Of a stretch of 64,000 nt of DNA, positions 1 through 8,227 are shown one piece after another. Source of the stretch: Methylobacterium sp. CB376 (lineage in GTDB: Bacteria; Pseudomonadota; Alphaproteobacteria; Rhizobiales; Beijerinckiaceae); assembly GCF_029714205.1 (NCBI RefSeq), contig NZ_CP121648.1:2108001-2172000 (forward strand), given 5' to 3'. A model generated the notes under the pieces. The model saw only the letters and a list, made by a program, of their open reading frames with translations. It had not been told where the DNA came from and searched no databases. Both the position numbers and the translations under genes were made by a program. How positions within the stretch are numbered: position 1 is the first letter of the stretch; every line of letters begins with the position of its first letter.

Positions 1-302
1 GGAGGCGCCGGCGGAGCTCGACCGCGCCGCCGGCCTTGAGCGCCGCGCCGTGCTTGTCGAAGCGGGTGACGAGGGTCTTGACCTCGGCGTCCGTGAGGCC
101 GTCGACCAGGAGGGCGAGGGGATGCGGGCCGAGCGCCGCCTGCACCCGGCGAAGGCCGTCGACCGTCATGTCCTTGGCCTTGAGCTGCCTGACCACCAGG
201 GCCTGGGCCGCCTTGGCGACGTCGTGCCGGATCGCCGGGAAGGCCTGCGGCGTCTCGGCGATCGCGCACAGGATCGCGAGCCCGTCGATCTCAAGCGCCA
301 TG
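1..302 (-). CDS. Partial hypothetical protein paired with a ParA-type ATPase
   Basis: An open frame on the minus strand starts with ATG at 302 and runs off the left edge, giving about 100 residues. A strong AGGAGGTG ribosome site lies just upstream of the ATG. It overlaps the last 12 bases of the ParA gene, so the two are probably co-translated. The visible part is alpha-helical and soluble, starting MALEIDGLAILCAIAETPQA. I do not recognise the family. Position after a ParA gene suggests a partition or positioning partner, which is inference only. Confidence 0.6.
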
Positions 303-1193
303 CAGCACCTCCTTCACCTCGGTCATCAGGGGCGCGATCGTGCCGCCGATCAAGTCGTGATAAGTGTCGTGATACTTGTTGCGGTAGGTCGTGTACTGCC
401 GCGTGAGGGCGTTGGCGAGCGCGGCGGATTGCGGAACGCGGGTGGCGAACAGGCGGAAGACCGGGTTCTCGGCCGCCGCCCCCTCGGTCAGGGAGCGCAG
501 GGTCGTCTGGTGCTGCTTCACGTTCTGCTGCAGGCGCGTGACCAGGACGTGCGGAAGGCGCCGGGGGGTCAGCATGCTCTCCGGGCCGCCCGGCGTCCCC
601 CAGATCATCCGGTAGAAGCCCTTGAGCCCGTAGGTCGACAGGAAGTCGGGAATGCAGGCGACAATCACGAGGTCGGAGGCGCGGATCGCCACCTCGGTCA
701 TCGGTGAGATGCCGGGCGCGCAGTCGAACAGCACGTAGTCGTAGCGGTCGCGCAGCGGGGCGAAATCCTCGTGGAACAGCTTCCACAGGTGGCTCTCGAT
801 CGCGTGCATCGAGAACTTGCGGGTGGTGAGCGCGTAGATGATCTCGCGCTCGACGATGCGCAGGTCCGGCCCCGAGGGGAGCAGCGAGACGGCGAGGGGC
901 TCGCCCAGATGGGTCGTGGTGCTGATGGCGGCGCGGACGAAGTCGGGCAGCACCGCCCGGTCGCGGTCGACGATGCGCAGGCCGAGATAATGGTCGAGGG
1001 TGCGGCCCTCCCGGATCAGGTCGGCCAGGATCTCGTCGCCCGCGAAGCAGATCGAGGCCGAGGCCTGCGGGTCGAGATCGACCACGAGCACGCTGGCCCC
1101 GCTCGCCGCGAGGGCGTCGGCGAGCATGACGACGGTCGTGGTCTTGCCGACGCCGCCCTTCATGTTGGCGACGGCGACCAGCTTGCCGCTCAT
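291..1193 (-). CDS. ParA/Soj-family ATPase
   Basis: 300 aa. The deviant Walker A motif KGGVGKTTT lies at residues 12-20 and the strand DLDPQAS at about 39-45, both classic for ParA/MinD ATPases that move or position DNA or protein cargo. The switch II/Walker B-like segment YDYVLFDCAPG is near residue 150. Length fits a type I ParA without a long N-terminal HTH domain. The start is the ATG at 1193, directly before the Walker A strand. It overlaps the downstream partial gene by 12 bases. No ParB homologue is visible in the window, so chromosome segregation is only one option; positioning of another cargo is equally possible. Confidence 0.88.
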   Translation of the reverse strand: MSGKLVAVANMKGGVGKTTTVVMLADALAASGASVLVVDLDPQASASICFAGDEILADLIREGRTLDHYLGLRIVDRDRAVLPDFVRAAISTTTHLGEPLAVSLLPSGPDLRIVEREIIYALTTRKFSMHAIESHLWKLFHEDFAPLRDRYDYVLFDCAPGISPMTEVAIRASDLVIVACIPDFLSTYGLKGFYRMIWGTPGGPESMLTPRRLPHVLVTRLQQNVKQHQTTLRSLTEGAAAENPVFRLFATRVPQSAALANALTRQYTTYRNKYHDTYHDLIGGTIAPLMTEVKEVLHGA

Positions 1194-1343
1194 CGGCGCC
1201 GTCCCGGCACCCCCCGCACGGCGGGGCGGGGCGCGAGGGGGTGAGGGGAGGGGCTGCGCGGTCCATGCGGGGCTCGTCGGTCGCCCCGTTCCACCACCGC
1301 GGGGCGAAGCCCGTCAAGGCCGGACGGCGGCCGTCCCGCCCCG

Positions 1344-2014
1344 TCACGCCCGCGAGCAGCGCACGTAGACCGAGGCGCCGCGCTCGCTCGACCAAGTGAG
1401 GCGGTTGCCGTCGACCGACAGGCGCACGTGCGAGGTCCAGCGCTGGCGCGCGTTGCGGCAGCTCGCCGCCATCGTCCAGGAATTGCCGGCCCGCTTCATG
1501 TCGCGGAAGACGCAGGAGGTCTTGCCCGCCCGCGCGCCGTCGTCGCGGATCACCGCCGGCAGGTAGCCGAGGCGGCGGGCCTGCCGCATCGAGCAGGCCG
1601 CCGCGGTGGGTCCCCAGACGCCCACGTAGGTGGCGTCCGGCTTCGGCGTCTCCTCCCCCTCGTCCTCGTCCGCGCGGGGCGGGGGCGGCGCCGCGGCGGC
1701 GGTCTCCCGCGAGGGCAGCGGGATCACCCGGGCCGGCCGGGCGGCGGGCGCCTCGGCGGGGGCGCCGGGGGCGGGGCGGCGGAGGTGGTCGCCGGGGGTG
1801 CGGGCGGCGGCGCCTCGCGGGGCGGCTCCTTCCAGGGCCGCCGGAATTGCGGCACCGTGGAGCGGTAGGGCTTCGACAGGACCGGCTCCTCGGCGACCGG
1901 GCCCTCGAGGTCGGATTGCGCCGCGGCCCGGCCGCCCGCACCCGCCACCCACGCCCCCGCGAGGGCCGCGAGTGCCGCCGCCGCCGCCCACCCGCTGCGC
2001 TGCCCCCTGGTCAC
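1344..2014 (-). pseudogene. Secreted proline-rich protein, apparently frameshifted
   Basis: The 5' frame starts at GTG 2014 with a clear signal peptide (MTRGQRSGW followed by an Ala-rich hydrophobic stretch ending GGRAAAQ) and a proline-rich linker. The 3' frame ends at 1344 with a conserved-looking Cys-containing domain (YVGVWGPTAAAC ... SCVFRDM ... VYVRCSRA). The two frames are offset by one position and meet inside a G/C-rich stretch near 1740-1800. The simplest reading is one periplasmic protein of about 220 aa broken by a single indel, or a sequencing error in that stretch. The function of the C-terminal domain is unknown to me. Confidence 0.6.
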
Positions 2015-2182
2015 GCCCCGCCCCCTTCCCGAACCCCGCCCGATTCCCCGGACGCGGCATCCCCGGACAATGTCCCTTGAGTCGCGCGCGGCGCGAATCC
2101 TGCCAGTTGTCGCGGCGTGCTTGTCGCGGTGCGGCCGTCGCGGCGCGTCCCCGGTGGACGCGGCGCCCCGGCCCCGGGCGGG

Positions 2183-2815
2183 TCAGCGCCCGAAGATGCC
2201 CTTCAGGAACTGGGCCGTGCGGTTGCGCTTCCTCTTGCGCTCCAACTCGGCGGCGTCGCGCACCCAGGCGACCTGCACCACCCGCCGCTCGCCCTCGAAG
2301 GGGTGGTGGCCGTGCCAGGAATTGTCGGCGCGCAGGAAGGCGAAGAGCGTGCCCATCGTGGGCGGCACCTCGACGGCGTAGGGCTCGAACTTCTGCCCGT
2401 CGTAGAGTACCCGCAGCCGCCCGCCCGCCGGCGCCTCCCAGGCGTCGTTCATGTAGACGAGGAGCGTCATCACCTTGGAGGGGCCGTCGGTGTGGATCGC
2501 CCCGTATTTCGGCTGCGAGCGCTTCATGATCGTGGTGAGGCGCGGGCAGGCGACGAGGTCGAGGCCGAACTTCTCGCTCATCACGGCCGAGAATTCGTCG
2601 CTCTCCAGCTCCTCGATCAGGTCCTTGAAGCGCCCCTTGAGCTGCACCTCGTCGACCGTGAGGTAGCCGGGCTTGGCGATGTCGGGGAAATCCCGCCGCA
2701 GCTCCTCGACCGCCTCGGGCCGCAGGACGCCCTGGCCGAGGATGTAGGAGTAGGGCTCGCGCGCGAGCGGGGCGGCGCGCACGGCGTCGACGTTCAGGAT
2801 CGAAAGGCCCGGCAT
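2183..2815 (-). CDS. 2-oxoglutarate/Fe(II) oxygenase family protein
   Basis: 210 aa from the ATG at 2815 (MPGLSILNVDAV). A jelly-roll dioxygenase pattern is visible: the metal-binding pair HTD in YGAIHTDGPSK, then the distal histidine in NSWHGHHPFEGERRVVQ, whose following Arg would bind 2-oxoglutarate. The C-terminus is basic (ERKRKRNRTAQFLKGIFGR). Substrate cannot be told from the sequence. The gene is read away from the ABC exporter at 3051, with a large palindrome between them. The upstream in-frame codons to 3064 cross that palindrome and are unlikely to be translated. Confidence 0.8.
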   Translation of the reverse strand: MPGLSILNVDAVRAAPLAREPYSYILGQGVLRPEAVEELRRDFPDIAKPGYLTVDEVQLKGRFKDLIEELESDEFSAVMSEKFGLDLVACPRLTTIMKRSQPKYGAIHTDGPSKVMTLLVYMNDAWEAPAGGRLRVLYDGQKFEPYAVEVPPTMGTLFAFLRADNSWHGHHPFEGERRVVQVAWVRDAAELERKRKRNRTAQFLKGIFGR

Positions 2816-2889
2816 GGTGTCCGTGTGGTCCAGGGATGGGGCGCGGCGGTCCCGCCGGAACCGCCACCCGGCGTTCTTCTCCCGCGATT

Positions 2890-2941
2890 GCGGCGAGGCC
2901 GGGGCATCCTGGCCGCGGCCAGGATGCCCCGGCCTCGCCGC
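2890..2941. repeat. Perfect 52-bp palindrome between divergent genes
   Basis: The 26-base arms GCGGCGAGGCCGGGGCATCC... are exact reverse complements with no loop. Flanking bases give partial further pairing (GATT/GATC, CGCG on both sides). It lies in the 235-bp gap between the oxygenase start at 2815 and the ABC exporter start at 3051, where a terminator is not expected. It could form a cruciform, be an operator, or be a REP-like repeat. Confidence 0.9.
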
Positions 2942-3050
2942 GATCCCGCGCGGGCGGGCCGGCGGATCGGTCGCGGGCCCCCCTTGCGGCGCGGCGGCCC
3001 GGGCGACATGAACACCAGGCGCGCGCCGCCGCGCCGCCCGGGAGACACGC

Positions 3051-4841
3051 ATGCACGGACTCAAGCAGGGCCTCCTGCAGATCTGGCGTCTCGCTTACCC
3101 ATATTTCGTCACGCGCGAGGAGACGCAGATCCGCATCTGGCCATTCGGAACCTTCCGGGTGCAGGAGCGGTGGGTCGCCGTCACCATGGCCGCCCTGGTG
3201 ATCGGGATCGAGTTCGCCCAGGTCGCGATCAACGTGCGACTCTCCTATTTCAACCGCGACTGGTTCAACGCGATCCAGAACAAGGACGCGGTGGCGTTCT
3301 GGGCGCTGCTGTTCTCGGTGTTCTGCTTCTGGGCCGCGATCTACGTGGCCAGCGCGATCATCCAGTACGTGATCCAGTCGTTCCTGCGGATCCGCTGGCG
3401 GGCCTGGATGACGCGCCACTACGTCGACCGCTGGCTCGGCCACAACGTCCACTACCGGATGGGTTTCGCCGGCGCCCGGGCCGACAACCCCGACCAGCGC
3501 ATCGCGGACGACATCGACCAGTTCACCCAGACGACGCAGACGATCACCATCAGCTTCCTGTCGGCGGTGTCGAACCTGGTCTCGTTCTCGGTGATCCTGT
3601 GGACCATCTCGGCGGCCTTCACGGTGCCGGGGACGGAGTGGCACGTGCCCGGCTTCCTGGTCTGGGGTGCGCTGATCTATTCGGGCCTGGTGACGTGGCT
3701 GACCCACCGGATCGGCCGGCCGCTGATCGCGCTGAATTTCGAGCAGCAGCGCCGCGAGGCGGATTTCCGCTTCTCCCTGGCCCGGCTGCGCGAGTACGGC
3801 GAGCAGGTGGCGCTGCTGTCGGGCGGGCCGGCCGAGCGGGCCTCCCTGCGCGACCGCTTCGGCGCCCTCATCGCCAACTTCTACGCCATCGTCGACCGCC
3901 GCAAGAAGCTCTCGGCCTTCACGGTCAGCTACCAGCAGGTCAACGTCGTCATTCCCTACATACTGGTCGCGCCCTACTACTTCACCGGGCAGATCCCGCT
4001 CGGCATGATGACGCAGACGGCCGGCGCCTTCGCGCGGGTCGAGAACACGATGTCGTTCTTCATCACGTTCTACGTCACGCTGGCCGACTACAAGGCCCAG
4101 GTCGACCGTCTCACGAGCTTCGACGCGGCGATGGACCGGGCGCTGGCCCTGCAGGCGGAGAGCCGGCTCGCGGTGGCGCCGGGCGCGGGCGACGCCCTGG
4201 AGGTGCGCGGCCTCTCCCTCGGCCTGCCGGACGGGCGGCGCATCGCCTCCGTCCCGGACCTCGCCCTGCGGGCGGGCGAGACGGTGCTGCTCACCGGTCC
4301 GTCGGGGTCGGGCAAGTCGACCCTGTTCCGGGCGCTCGCGGGCATCTGGCCCTTCGGCGAGGGGACGGTGCGCACGCCCGCGGGCGCGAGCCTGATGCTG
4401 CTGCCCCAGCGCCCCTACCTGCCGATGGGGACATTGCGGCAGGCCACCACCTACCCGGACGCCACGGAGCGCCACGGCGACGCGGCGATCCGCGCGGCCC
4501 TGGAGGCGGCGCGGCTCCCGCACCTCGTCGCGCGCCTCGACGAGGAGGCGCCCTGGGCCCAGACCCTGTCGCTCGGCGAGCAGCAGCGGCTCGCCATCGC
4601 CCGGGCGCTGCTCGCCCGGCCCGACTGGCTCTTCCTCGACGAGGCGACGGCGGCCCTCGACGAGCCGACCGAGGCCGCGCTCTACCGGATGCTGCGCCAG
4701 GAACTCCCGGGCACGACCCTGGTGTCGATCGGCCACCGCTCCACCCTCGAAGCCTTCCACCAGCGGCGCCTCGCCATGACGGCGCGGGAGGACGGCGTCT
4801 TCGAGCCGCGCGGCCTGCGCGAGGTAATGGCGGCCCAGTAG
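3051..4841 (+). CDS. SbmA/BclA-like ABC transporter, fused permease and ATPase
   Basis: 596 aa. The N-terminal ~330 residues hold six predicted membrane helices with SbmA/BacA-family features (SYFNRDWFNAIQNKD, WRAWMTRHYVDRWL, NPDQRIADDIDQF). The C-terminal ATPase has Walker A GPSGSGKST near residue 420, signature LSLGEQQRLAIARAL, Walker B WLFLDEATAALDE and H-loop SIGHRS, so all motifs for ATP hydrolysis are present. Relatives include YddA and the rhizobial BclA peptide importer/exporter family, which move peptides or vitamin-like compounds across the inner membrane. Start ATG 3051 follows a GGGAGA ribosome site. It forms its own unit, with a hairpin after the stop. Confidence 0.9.
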   Translation: MHGLKQGLLQIWRLAYPYFVTREETQIRIWPFGTFRVQERWVAVTMAALVIGIEFAQVAINVRLSYFNRDWFNAIQNKDAVAFWALLFSVFCFWAAIYVASAIIQYVIQSFLRIRWRAWMTRHYVDRWLGHNVHYRMGFAGARADNPDQRIADDIDQFTQTTQTITISFLSAVSNLVSFSVILWTISAAFTVPGTEWHVPGFLVWGALIYSGLVTWLTHRIGRPLIALNFEQQRREADFRFSLARLREYGEQVALLSGGPAERASLRDRFGALIANFYAIVDRRKKLSAFTVSYQQVNVVIPYILVAPYYFTGQIPLGMMTQTAGAFARVENTMSFFITFYVTLADYKAQVDRLTSFDAAMDRALALQAESRLAVAPGAGDALEVRGLSLGLPDGRRIASVPDLALRAGETVLLTGPSGSGKSTLFRALAGIWPFGEGTVRTPAGASLMLLPQRPYLPMGTLRQATTYPDATERHGDAAIRAALEAARLPHLVARLDEEAPWAQTLSLGEQQRLAIARALLARPDWLFLDEATAALDEPTEAALYRMLRQELPGTTLVSIGHRSTLEAFHQRRLAMTAREDGVFEPRGLREVMAAQ

Positions 4842-4851
4842 GAGCGGCCCC

Positions 4852-4884
4852 CCGAGCGGGCCCGCCCCGCGCGGGCCCGCTCGG
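4852..4884. terminator. Hairpin between convergent ABC exporter and lrgB
   Basis: A 13-bp perfect stem (CCGAGCGGGCCCG / CGGGCCCGCTCGG) with a 7-base loop lies 10 bases after the exporter stop. There is no U-run, so it may work as a GC-rich or Rho-assisted terminator. A second weaker hairpin (GCCGGCCCC/GGGGCCCGGC) follows near 4900, before the end of lrgB on the other strand. Confidence 0.6.
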
Positions 4885-4926
4885 CCGCGCAGGGGCATGC
4901 CGGCCCCACAGGGGCCCGGCCGGATG

Positions 4927-5643
4927 TCATTGCATCAGCGAGAGCGCCATCGGCACGATCACGGCGGTGAGCAGGGCGTTGAGCCCCATGGCGATCCCCG
5001 CGAAGGTGCCGGCGACATCGCTGACCTGGAAGGCCCGGGCGGTGCCGATGCCGTGGGCGGCGAGCCCCGCCGCGAAGCCGCGCGCGCGCCAATCGGTGAG
5101 GCCGAGCCGGTCGAACACGGGCGTGACCAGCACCGCCCCGATGATGCCCGTGAGGATGACGAGCACGGCCGTGAGGGTCGGGTCGCCGCCGAGGGCCTGG
5201 GTGATGCCCATGGCGACGCTCGCGGTGACGGATTTGGGGGCGAGCGACAGCAGCACGTCGTCCGGCACCTTGAGCAGCCGGGCGATGGCGAGGGCGGTGG
5301 AGACGGCGACGAGGGAGCCGATCGCCAGGGCCGCCAGCATCGGCCCCAGCGCCCGCAGCACCGTCGCCCGGTGCTCGTAGAGCGGGATGGCGAGGGCGAC
5401 GGTGGCGGGCCCGAGCAGGAAGTGCACGAACTGCGCCCCCTCGAAGTAGACCGGGTAGGGCGTGCCGGTGGCGAAGAGCACGAGCCCGATCATCCAGATC
5501 GCGTGCAGCACCGGGTTGGCGAGGGGATGGCGGTTCGTCGCGAGCGAGACCCGGTCCGCCACCACGTAGGCGACCAGGGTGACGGTGAGCCAGAGCAGCG
5601 GGGAATGGGCGAGGAAGACCCAGAGGGCGAAATCCTGGCTCAT
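4927..5643 (-). CDS. lrgB: LrgB-family membrane protein
   Basis: 238 aa, strongly hydrophobic with about seven membrane segments. The conserved LrgB core is visible (LLGPATVALAIPLYE, LAPKSVTASVAMGI, HGIGTARAFQV, FAGIAMGLNALLTA). With LrgA it forms an inner-membrane pair linked in various bacteria to murein hydrolase control and to export of pyruvate or glycolate. The start ATG at 5643 overlaps the lrgA stop as ATGA, so translation is coupled. It is the last gene of a four-gene minus-strand operon. Confidence 0.92.
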   Translation of the reverse strand: MSQDFALWVFLAHSPLLWLTVTLVAYVVADRVSLATNRHPLANPVLHAIWMIGLVLFATGTPYPVYFEGAQFVHFLLGPATVALAIPLYEHRATVLRALGPMLAALAIGSLVAVSTALAIARLLKVPDDVLLSLAPKSVTASVAMGITQALGGDPTLTAVLVILTGIIGAVLVTPVFDRLGLTDWRARGFAAGLAAHGIGTARAFQVSDVAGTFAGIAMGLNALLTAVIVPMALSLMQ

Positions 5644-6011
5644 CGGCCGACTCTTCGCGAGATCCAGGCGAAGGTCACGGCGGTCGCGACGAGCGCCGCG
5701 AGGGTCGAGACCACCAGGGTGACCGCGAGGGCGGGACCCTGCGCCCGCAGCACGTCGAGCCGCCCGACCACGCCGACCCCCGCCGGCACGAACAGCAGGG
5801 AGAGGTTGCCGAGGAGGCCCTTGCTGGTGCTCTCGAGGGTGCCGTCGACGAGGGGCTTGGGCAGGCCGCCGGGATGGCGGTCGCGCAGGGCCATCGCCCC
5901 GAGAAGGAGCGCCATGCCGATCACCGGCCCCGGGAGCGGGAGGGCGAGGCCGCGCGCCAGGATCTCGCCGAAGAGCTGGCAGAGCAGGAGAAGACTGAGG
6001 CTGACGATCAT
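5640..6011 (-). CDS. lrgA: LrgA/CidA-family holin-like protein
   Basis: 123 aa with four predicted membrane helices and the family motifs LFGEILARGLALPLPGPVIG and SLLFVPAGVGV. LrgA is a small holin-like inner-membrane protein that acts with LrgB. The start ATG at 6011 overlaps the stop of the upstream amidotransferase as ATGA, and its own stop overlaps lrgB in the same way. The arrangement implies all three are made together. Confidence 0.92.
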   Translation of the reverse strand: MIVSLSLLLLCQLFGEILARGLALPLPGPVIGMALLLGAMALRDRHPGGLPKPLVDGTLESTSKGLLGNLSLLFVPAGVGVVGRLDVLRAQGPALAVTLVVSTLAALVATAVTFAWISRRVGR

Positions 6012-6757
6012 GCGGACGAGGCTCCGTTGCCGAGCGCAAGCCAATGGTCCAGGAAGCAGTCGAGCCAGCGGGCCACCTGGGGATCGTGCATGTAGCGGCC
6101 CTCGATCTGGCGGACGCGATCCTGGGCGCCGGGCAGGGCGAGGCGCTCGGCGGCCCGCACGGTCCAGCGGCAGAGCATGGCGTGGGTGACCTCCGGGTGG
6201 AATTGCAGCCCGAAGGCCGCCGGCCCGACCCGGATCGCCTGGGTGGGGAAGTCGTCCCCGGTCGCCAGCATCTCGGCGCCCGCCGGGCAGGTGAAGCCCT
6301 CGCGGTGCCAGTGATAGACGTGGGAGGGCCACGCCTGCCCGATCTCCCGCGCGAAGCCGCGCCCGGCCTCGGTCGGGACGAGCGGGTAGTAGCCGATCTC
6401 GGCCCGGCCCTCCGGGTGGGCTTGGACGCTGGCGCCGCAGCACTTCGCCAGCATCTGCGCGCCGAGGCAGAGGCCCAGATAGGGCTTCCGCTCGGCGAGC
6501 GGCACGGCGATCCAGTCGATCTCGCGGCGCAGGAACGCGTCGGGGTCGTTGGCGCTCATCGGGCCGCCGAAGATCACCGCGCCGGCATGCGCGGCGAGGG
6601 TGGGGGGCAGCGGATCGCCGTAGCGCGGCCGACGGACGTCGAGGGGATGGCCGCGCTCCTGCAGGAGGCGCCCGACCCGCCCGGGGGTCGAGAGTTCCTG
6701 GTGCAGGACGATCAGGACCGGTTTCCTGTCCGGCGCGCGACCGGGCGCAGCGCTCAC
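6008..6757 (-). CDS. Class I glutamine amidotransferase-like protein
   Basis: 249 aa. A Rossmann-like GATase1 fold is indicated by the nucleophile elbow GLCLGAQ (Cys near residue 104), the oxyanion segment FGGPMSAND and the catalytic HPE in FGLQFHPEVT. These are features of GMP-synthase-like stand-alone amidotransferases that hydrolyse glutamine or gamma-glutamyl bonds. The GTG start at 6757 overlaps the upstream TerB-domain stop (GTGA), and the stop overlaps lrgA. The real substrate is unknown. Co-translation with lrgAB is unusual and may hint at a role in wall or osmolyte metabolism. Confidence 0.85.
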   Translation of the reverse strand: MSAAPGRAPDRKPVLIVLHQELSTPGRVGRLLQERGHPLDVRRPRYGDPLPPTLAAHAGAVIFGGPMSANDPDAFLRREIDWIAVPLAERKPYLGLCLGAQMLAKCCGASVQAHPEGRAEIGYYPLVPTEAGRGFAREIGQAWPSHVYHWHREGFTCPAGAEMLATGDDFPTQAIRVGPAAFGLQFHPEVTHAMLCRWTVRAAERLALPGAQDRVRQIEGRYMHDPQVARWLDCFLDHWLALGNGASSA

Positions 6758-7254
6758 GCGCCGGCCCCGGGCGGCGCGCCGGTCCGGCCGGCCGGGAGGG
6801 CGGCCAGGGCGACCGCGCGGGCGCCCGCGATGGCCGCCTCGTCGAAGCCGAGGAGCTGGCCGAGGCGCCAGACGAGGTCGTCCTCGAATTCGTGCACCTG
6901 CCCGTCGGCCGCGGCGACCGCCCAGGCCATGCCGAGAAGGTTGCGCCGCTCCGTCTCGGACGCGTCGCGCCCGGTCATCGCGACGAGGTCGGCGAAGTCG
7001 CGGGTCTCGTCGTCCACGTCGATCGCCCGCGCGATCAGCGCCTCGGCCTCCTGCTGGCTCCCGGCGAAGCGGCCGACCAGCAGCCGGGCGAGGCGGTCGC
7101 GCTCGACGGCCGCGAGCGTTCCGTCGACCCGCGCCACGTGGACGAGCAGGGCCGCCGCGGCGAGGTGCTCCTCGCTCACCGCCGCGCCGTCCTGGGGCTT
7201 GGGCGCCCCGAACATGTCGGCGGCGTAGGCGAGGAGGCGGGGCATCAGGGGCAT
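6754..7254 (-). CDS. TerB-domain (tellurite resistance-like) protein
   Basis: 166 aa from ATG 7254 (MPLMPRLLAYAADMFG). It contains two TerB/DjlA-type helical repeats, each with an acidic metal-binding segment (VARVDGTLAAVERDRL and VAAADGQVHEFEDDLVW). TerB domains bind divalent metal and are common in stress-linked membrane complexes. An N-terminal extension in the same frame up to 7368 lacks conserved sequence, and the internal ATG fits the family better. First gene of the operon with the amidotransferase and lrgAB, with a 4-base overlap to the next gene. Confidence 0.82.
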   Translation of the reverse strand: MPLMPRLLAYAADMFGAPKPQDGAAVSEEHLAAAALLVHVARVDGTLAAVERDRLARLLVGRFAGSQQEAEALIARAIDVDDETRDFADLVAMTGRDASETERRNLLGMAWAVAAADGQVHEFEDDLVWRLGQLLGFDEAAIAGARAVALAALPAGRTGAPPGAGA

Positions 7255-7429
7255 CGGCGTGCGGCGCGGCAAGGGGTGGCCCCTCCGTGAAGCATTCCCC
7301 ATGCCGCGGCGCAAGACCCGCGGGCGGCTCCGGGCCGAGACCTCGTCTGCCGTCACCCGGCTTGCCAAGCCCGACGCACCCGCGTATGAGGTCGCCCTGC
7401 CGGCGGCGGATCTCTCGCCCGCCTGCCTC

Positions 7430-7505
7430 GCCGCAATAGCTCAGCTGGTAGAGCATCTCATTCGTAATGAGAGGGTCGGGGGTTCGAATCCCTCTTGCGG
7501 CACCA
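7430..7505 (+). tRNA. tRNA-Thr (anticodon CGU)
   Basis: A full cloverleaf can be drawn. The 7-bp acceptor stem is GCCGCAA/TTGCGGC, the D-arm GCTC...GAGC, the anticodon arm TCTCA-TTCGTAA-TGAGA with CGT at the centre, and the T-arm GGGGG-TTCGAAT-CCCTC. Discriminator A and the encoded CCA end at 7505. It is the border between ordinary chromosome and the accessory region, with an integrase remnant starting within 50 bases of its 3' end. Confidence 0.97.
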
Positions 7506-7552
7506 GCTTTCCCATTTCAGCAGAAGCATTTACGCTTGGCAAGCGGATCCGA

Positions 7553-7753
7553 TTAGGATCCGCTTTCAGGTTCGTGTGAACCCATTGTGGGCTGCTGAAC
7601 CCGCAGTCGGCCGACCTCCAGCGCCCGAGAGGCGCGCCGCAGGTGATTCGGCGATAGCTTCGCGTAGACCCGTTGCGTGATCGCATCGTCGCTATGGCCC
7701 AGGTAGGTGGCGATCTCGGTCATGGTCGCGCCATCCTCCGCAATCCAGACGGT
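7553..7753 (-). pseudogene. Tyrosine integrase C-terminal remnant at the tRNA border
   Basis: The last 66 residues of the open frame 7553-8227 match the C-terminal catalytic end of phage-type integrases: GATMTEIATYLGHS (box II His region), then RVYAKLSPNHL carrying the catalytic Tyr, then a basic tail. Everything upstream is a different protein (IS481), so the integrase has lost its N-terminal and core domains. Its place beside tRNA-Thr, reading toward it, is the standard layout of an island integrated at a tRNA 3' end. Confidence 0.8.
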
Positions 7754-8227
7754 GTCTGGATGCGAGACCTCCTTGGCGCCGGCAACAACCTTGAGCGCTG
7801 CGGGGAGTGCGTCCGGATCAGGCGGCCTAGTGACGGGCTTGGCCAACTCCGGCTTCGCCTTCAGCCGCTCGCGCAGGACCCTGTCCGGTGAGCGCCCCTT
7901 CAGGACACGCTGACGGCGACCGTTGTAGGCCAGGTTGAAGCCGGCCAGCACTGTTTCAAGATCCTGATGGCTGTAGAGCGTGATACCCAGCACTTCACGC
8001 TGCACACGCCCGTTGAAGCGCTCCACCATCCCGTTCGTGCGCGGCGTATAGGGCCGCGTGGTGCGATGCGCGATCGTGTGCTGCCGGCAGGCTGCCTCGA
8101 AATCATCCGCGGTGAAGCAGGAGCCGCGATCCGTCAGCAGGTGCGTGACCCGGAAAGGTAAGGCCGCGAGCGCCTCCTCCAGGAAGGCCACGGCTGACGC
8201 GGCGGTCTCATCATCTTTGACGGGCAT
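7754..8227 (-). pseudogene. IS481-family transposase, C-terminal remnant
   Basis: About 158 residues with the end of the DDE integrase core (LLTDRGSCFTADDFEAAC with a catalytic Asp, PYTPRTNGMVERFNGR with the final Glu) and the IS481-type tail (NGRRQRVLKGRSPDRVL ... AKEVSHPD). The N-terminal HTH and first catalytic Asp are missing, and the normal stop is lost so the frame reads into the integrase scrap. The apparent ATG at 8227 comes from the terminal repeat of the adjacent MITE copy. Confidence 0.8.

Noticed and set aside
1344..4898. A 1184-codon minus-strand open frame
   Set aside because: Most of it is antisense to the ABC exporter and oxygenase, whose motifs are certain. Only the last ~100 codons match a real protein end.
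2117..5380. A 1087-codon plus-strand open frame
   Set aside because: Arg/Pro-rich shadow of the exporter and lrgB; long open frames are expected by chance at this GC.
7259..7579. Open frame covering the tRNA-Thr gene
   Set aside because: It reads through a perfect tRNA cloverleaf, and its sequence has no independent support.
7553..8227. A single functional integrase/transposase gene
   Set aside because: The two halves belong to different families, each lacks catalytic parts, and the start codon comes from a MITE end.
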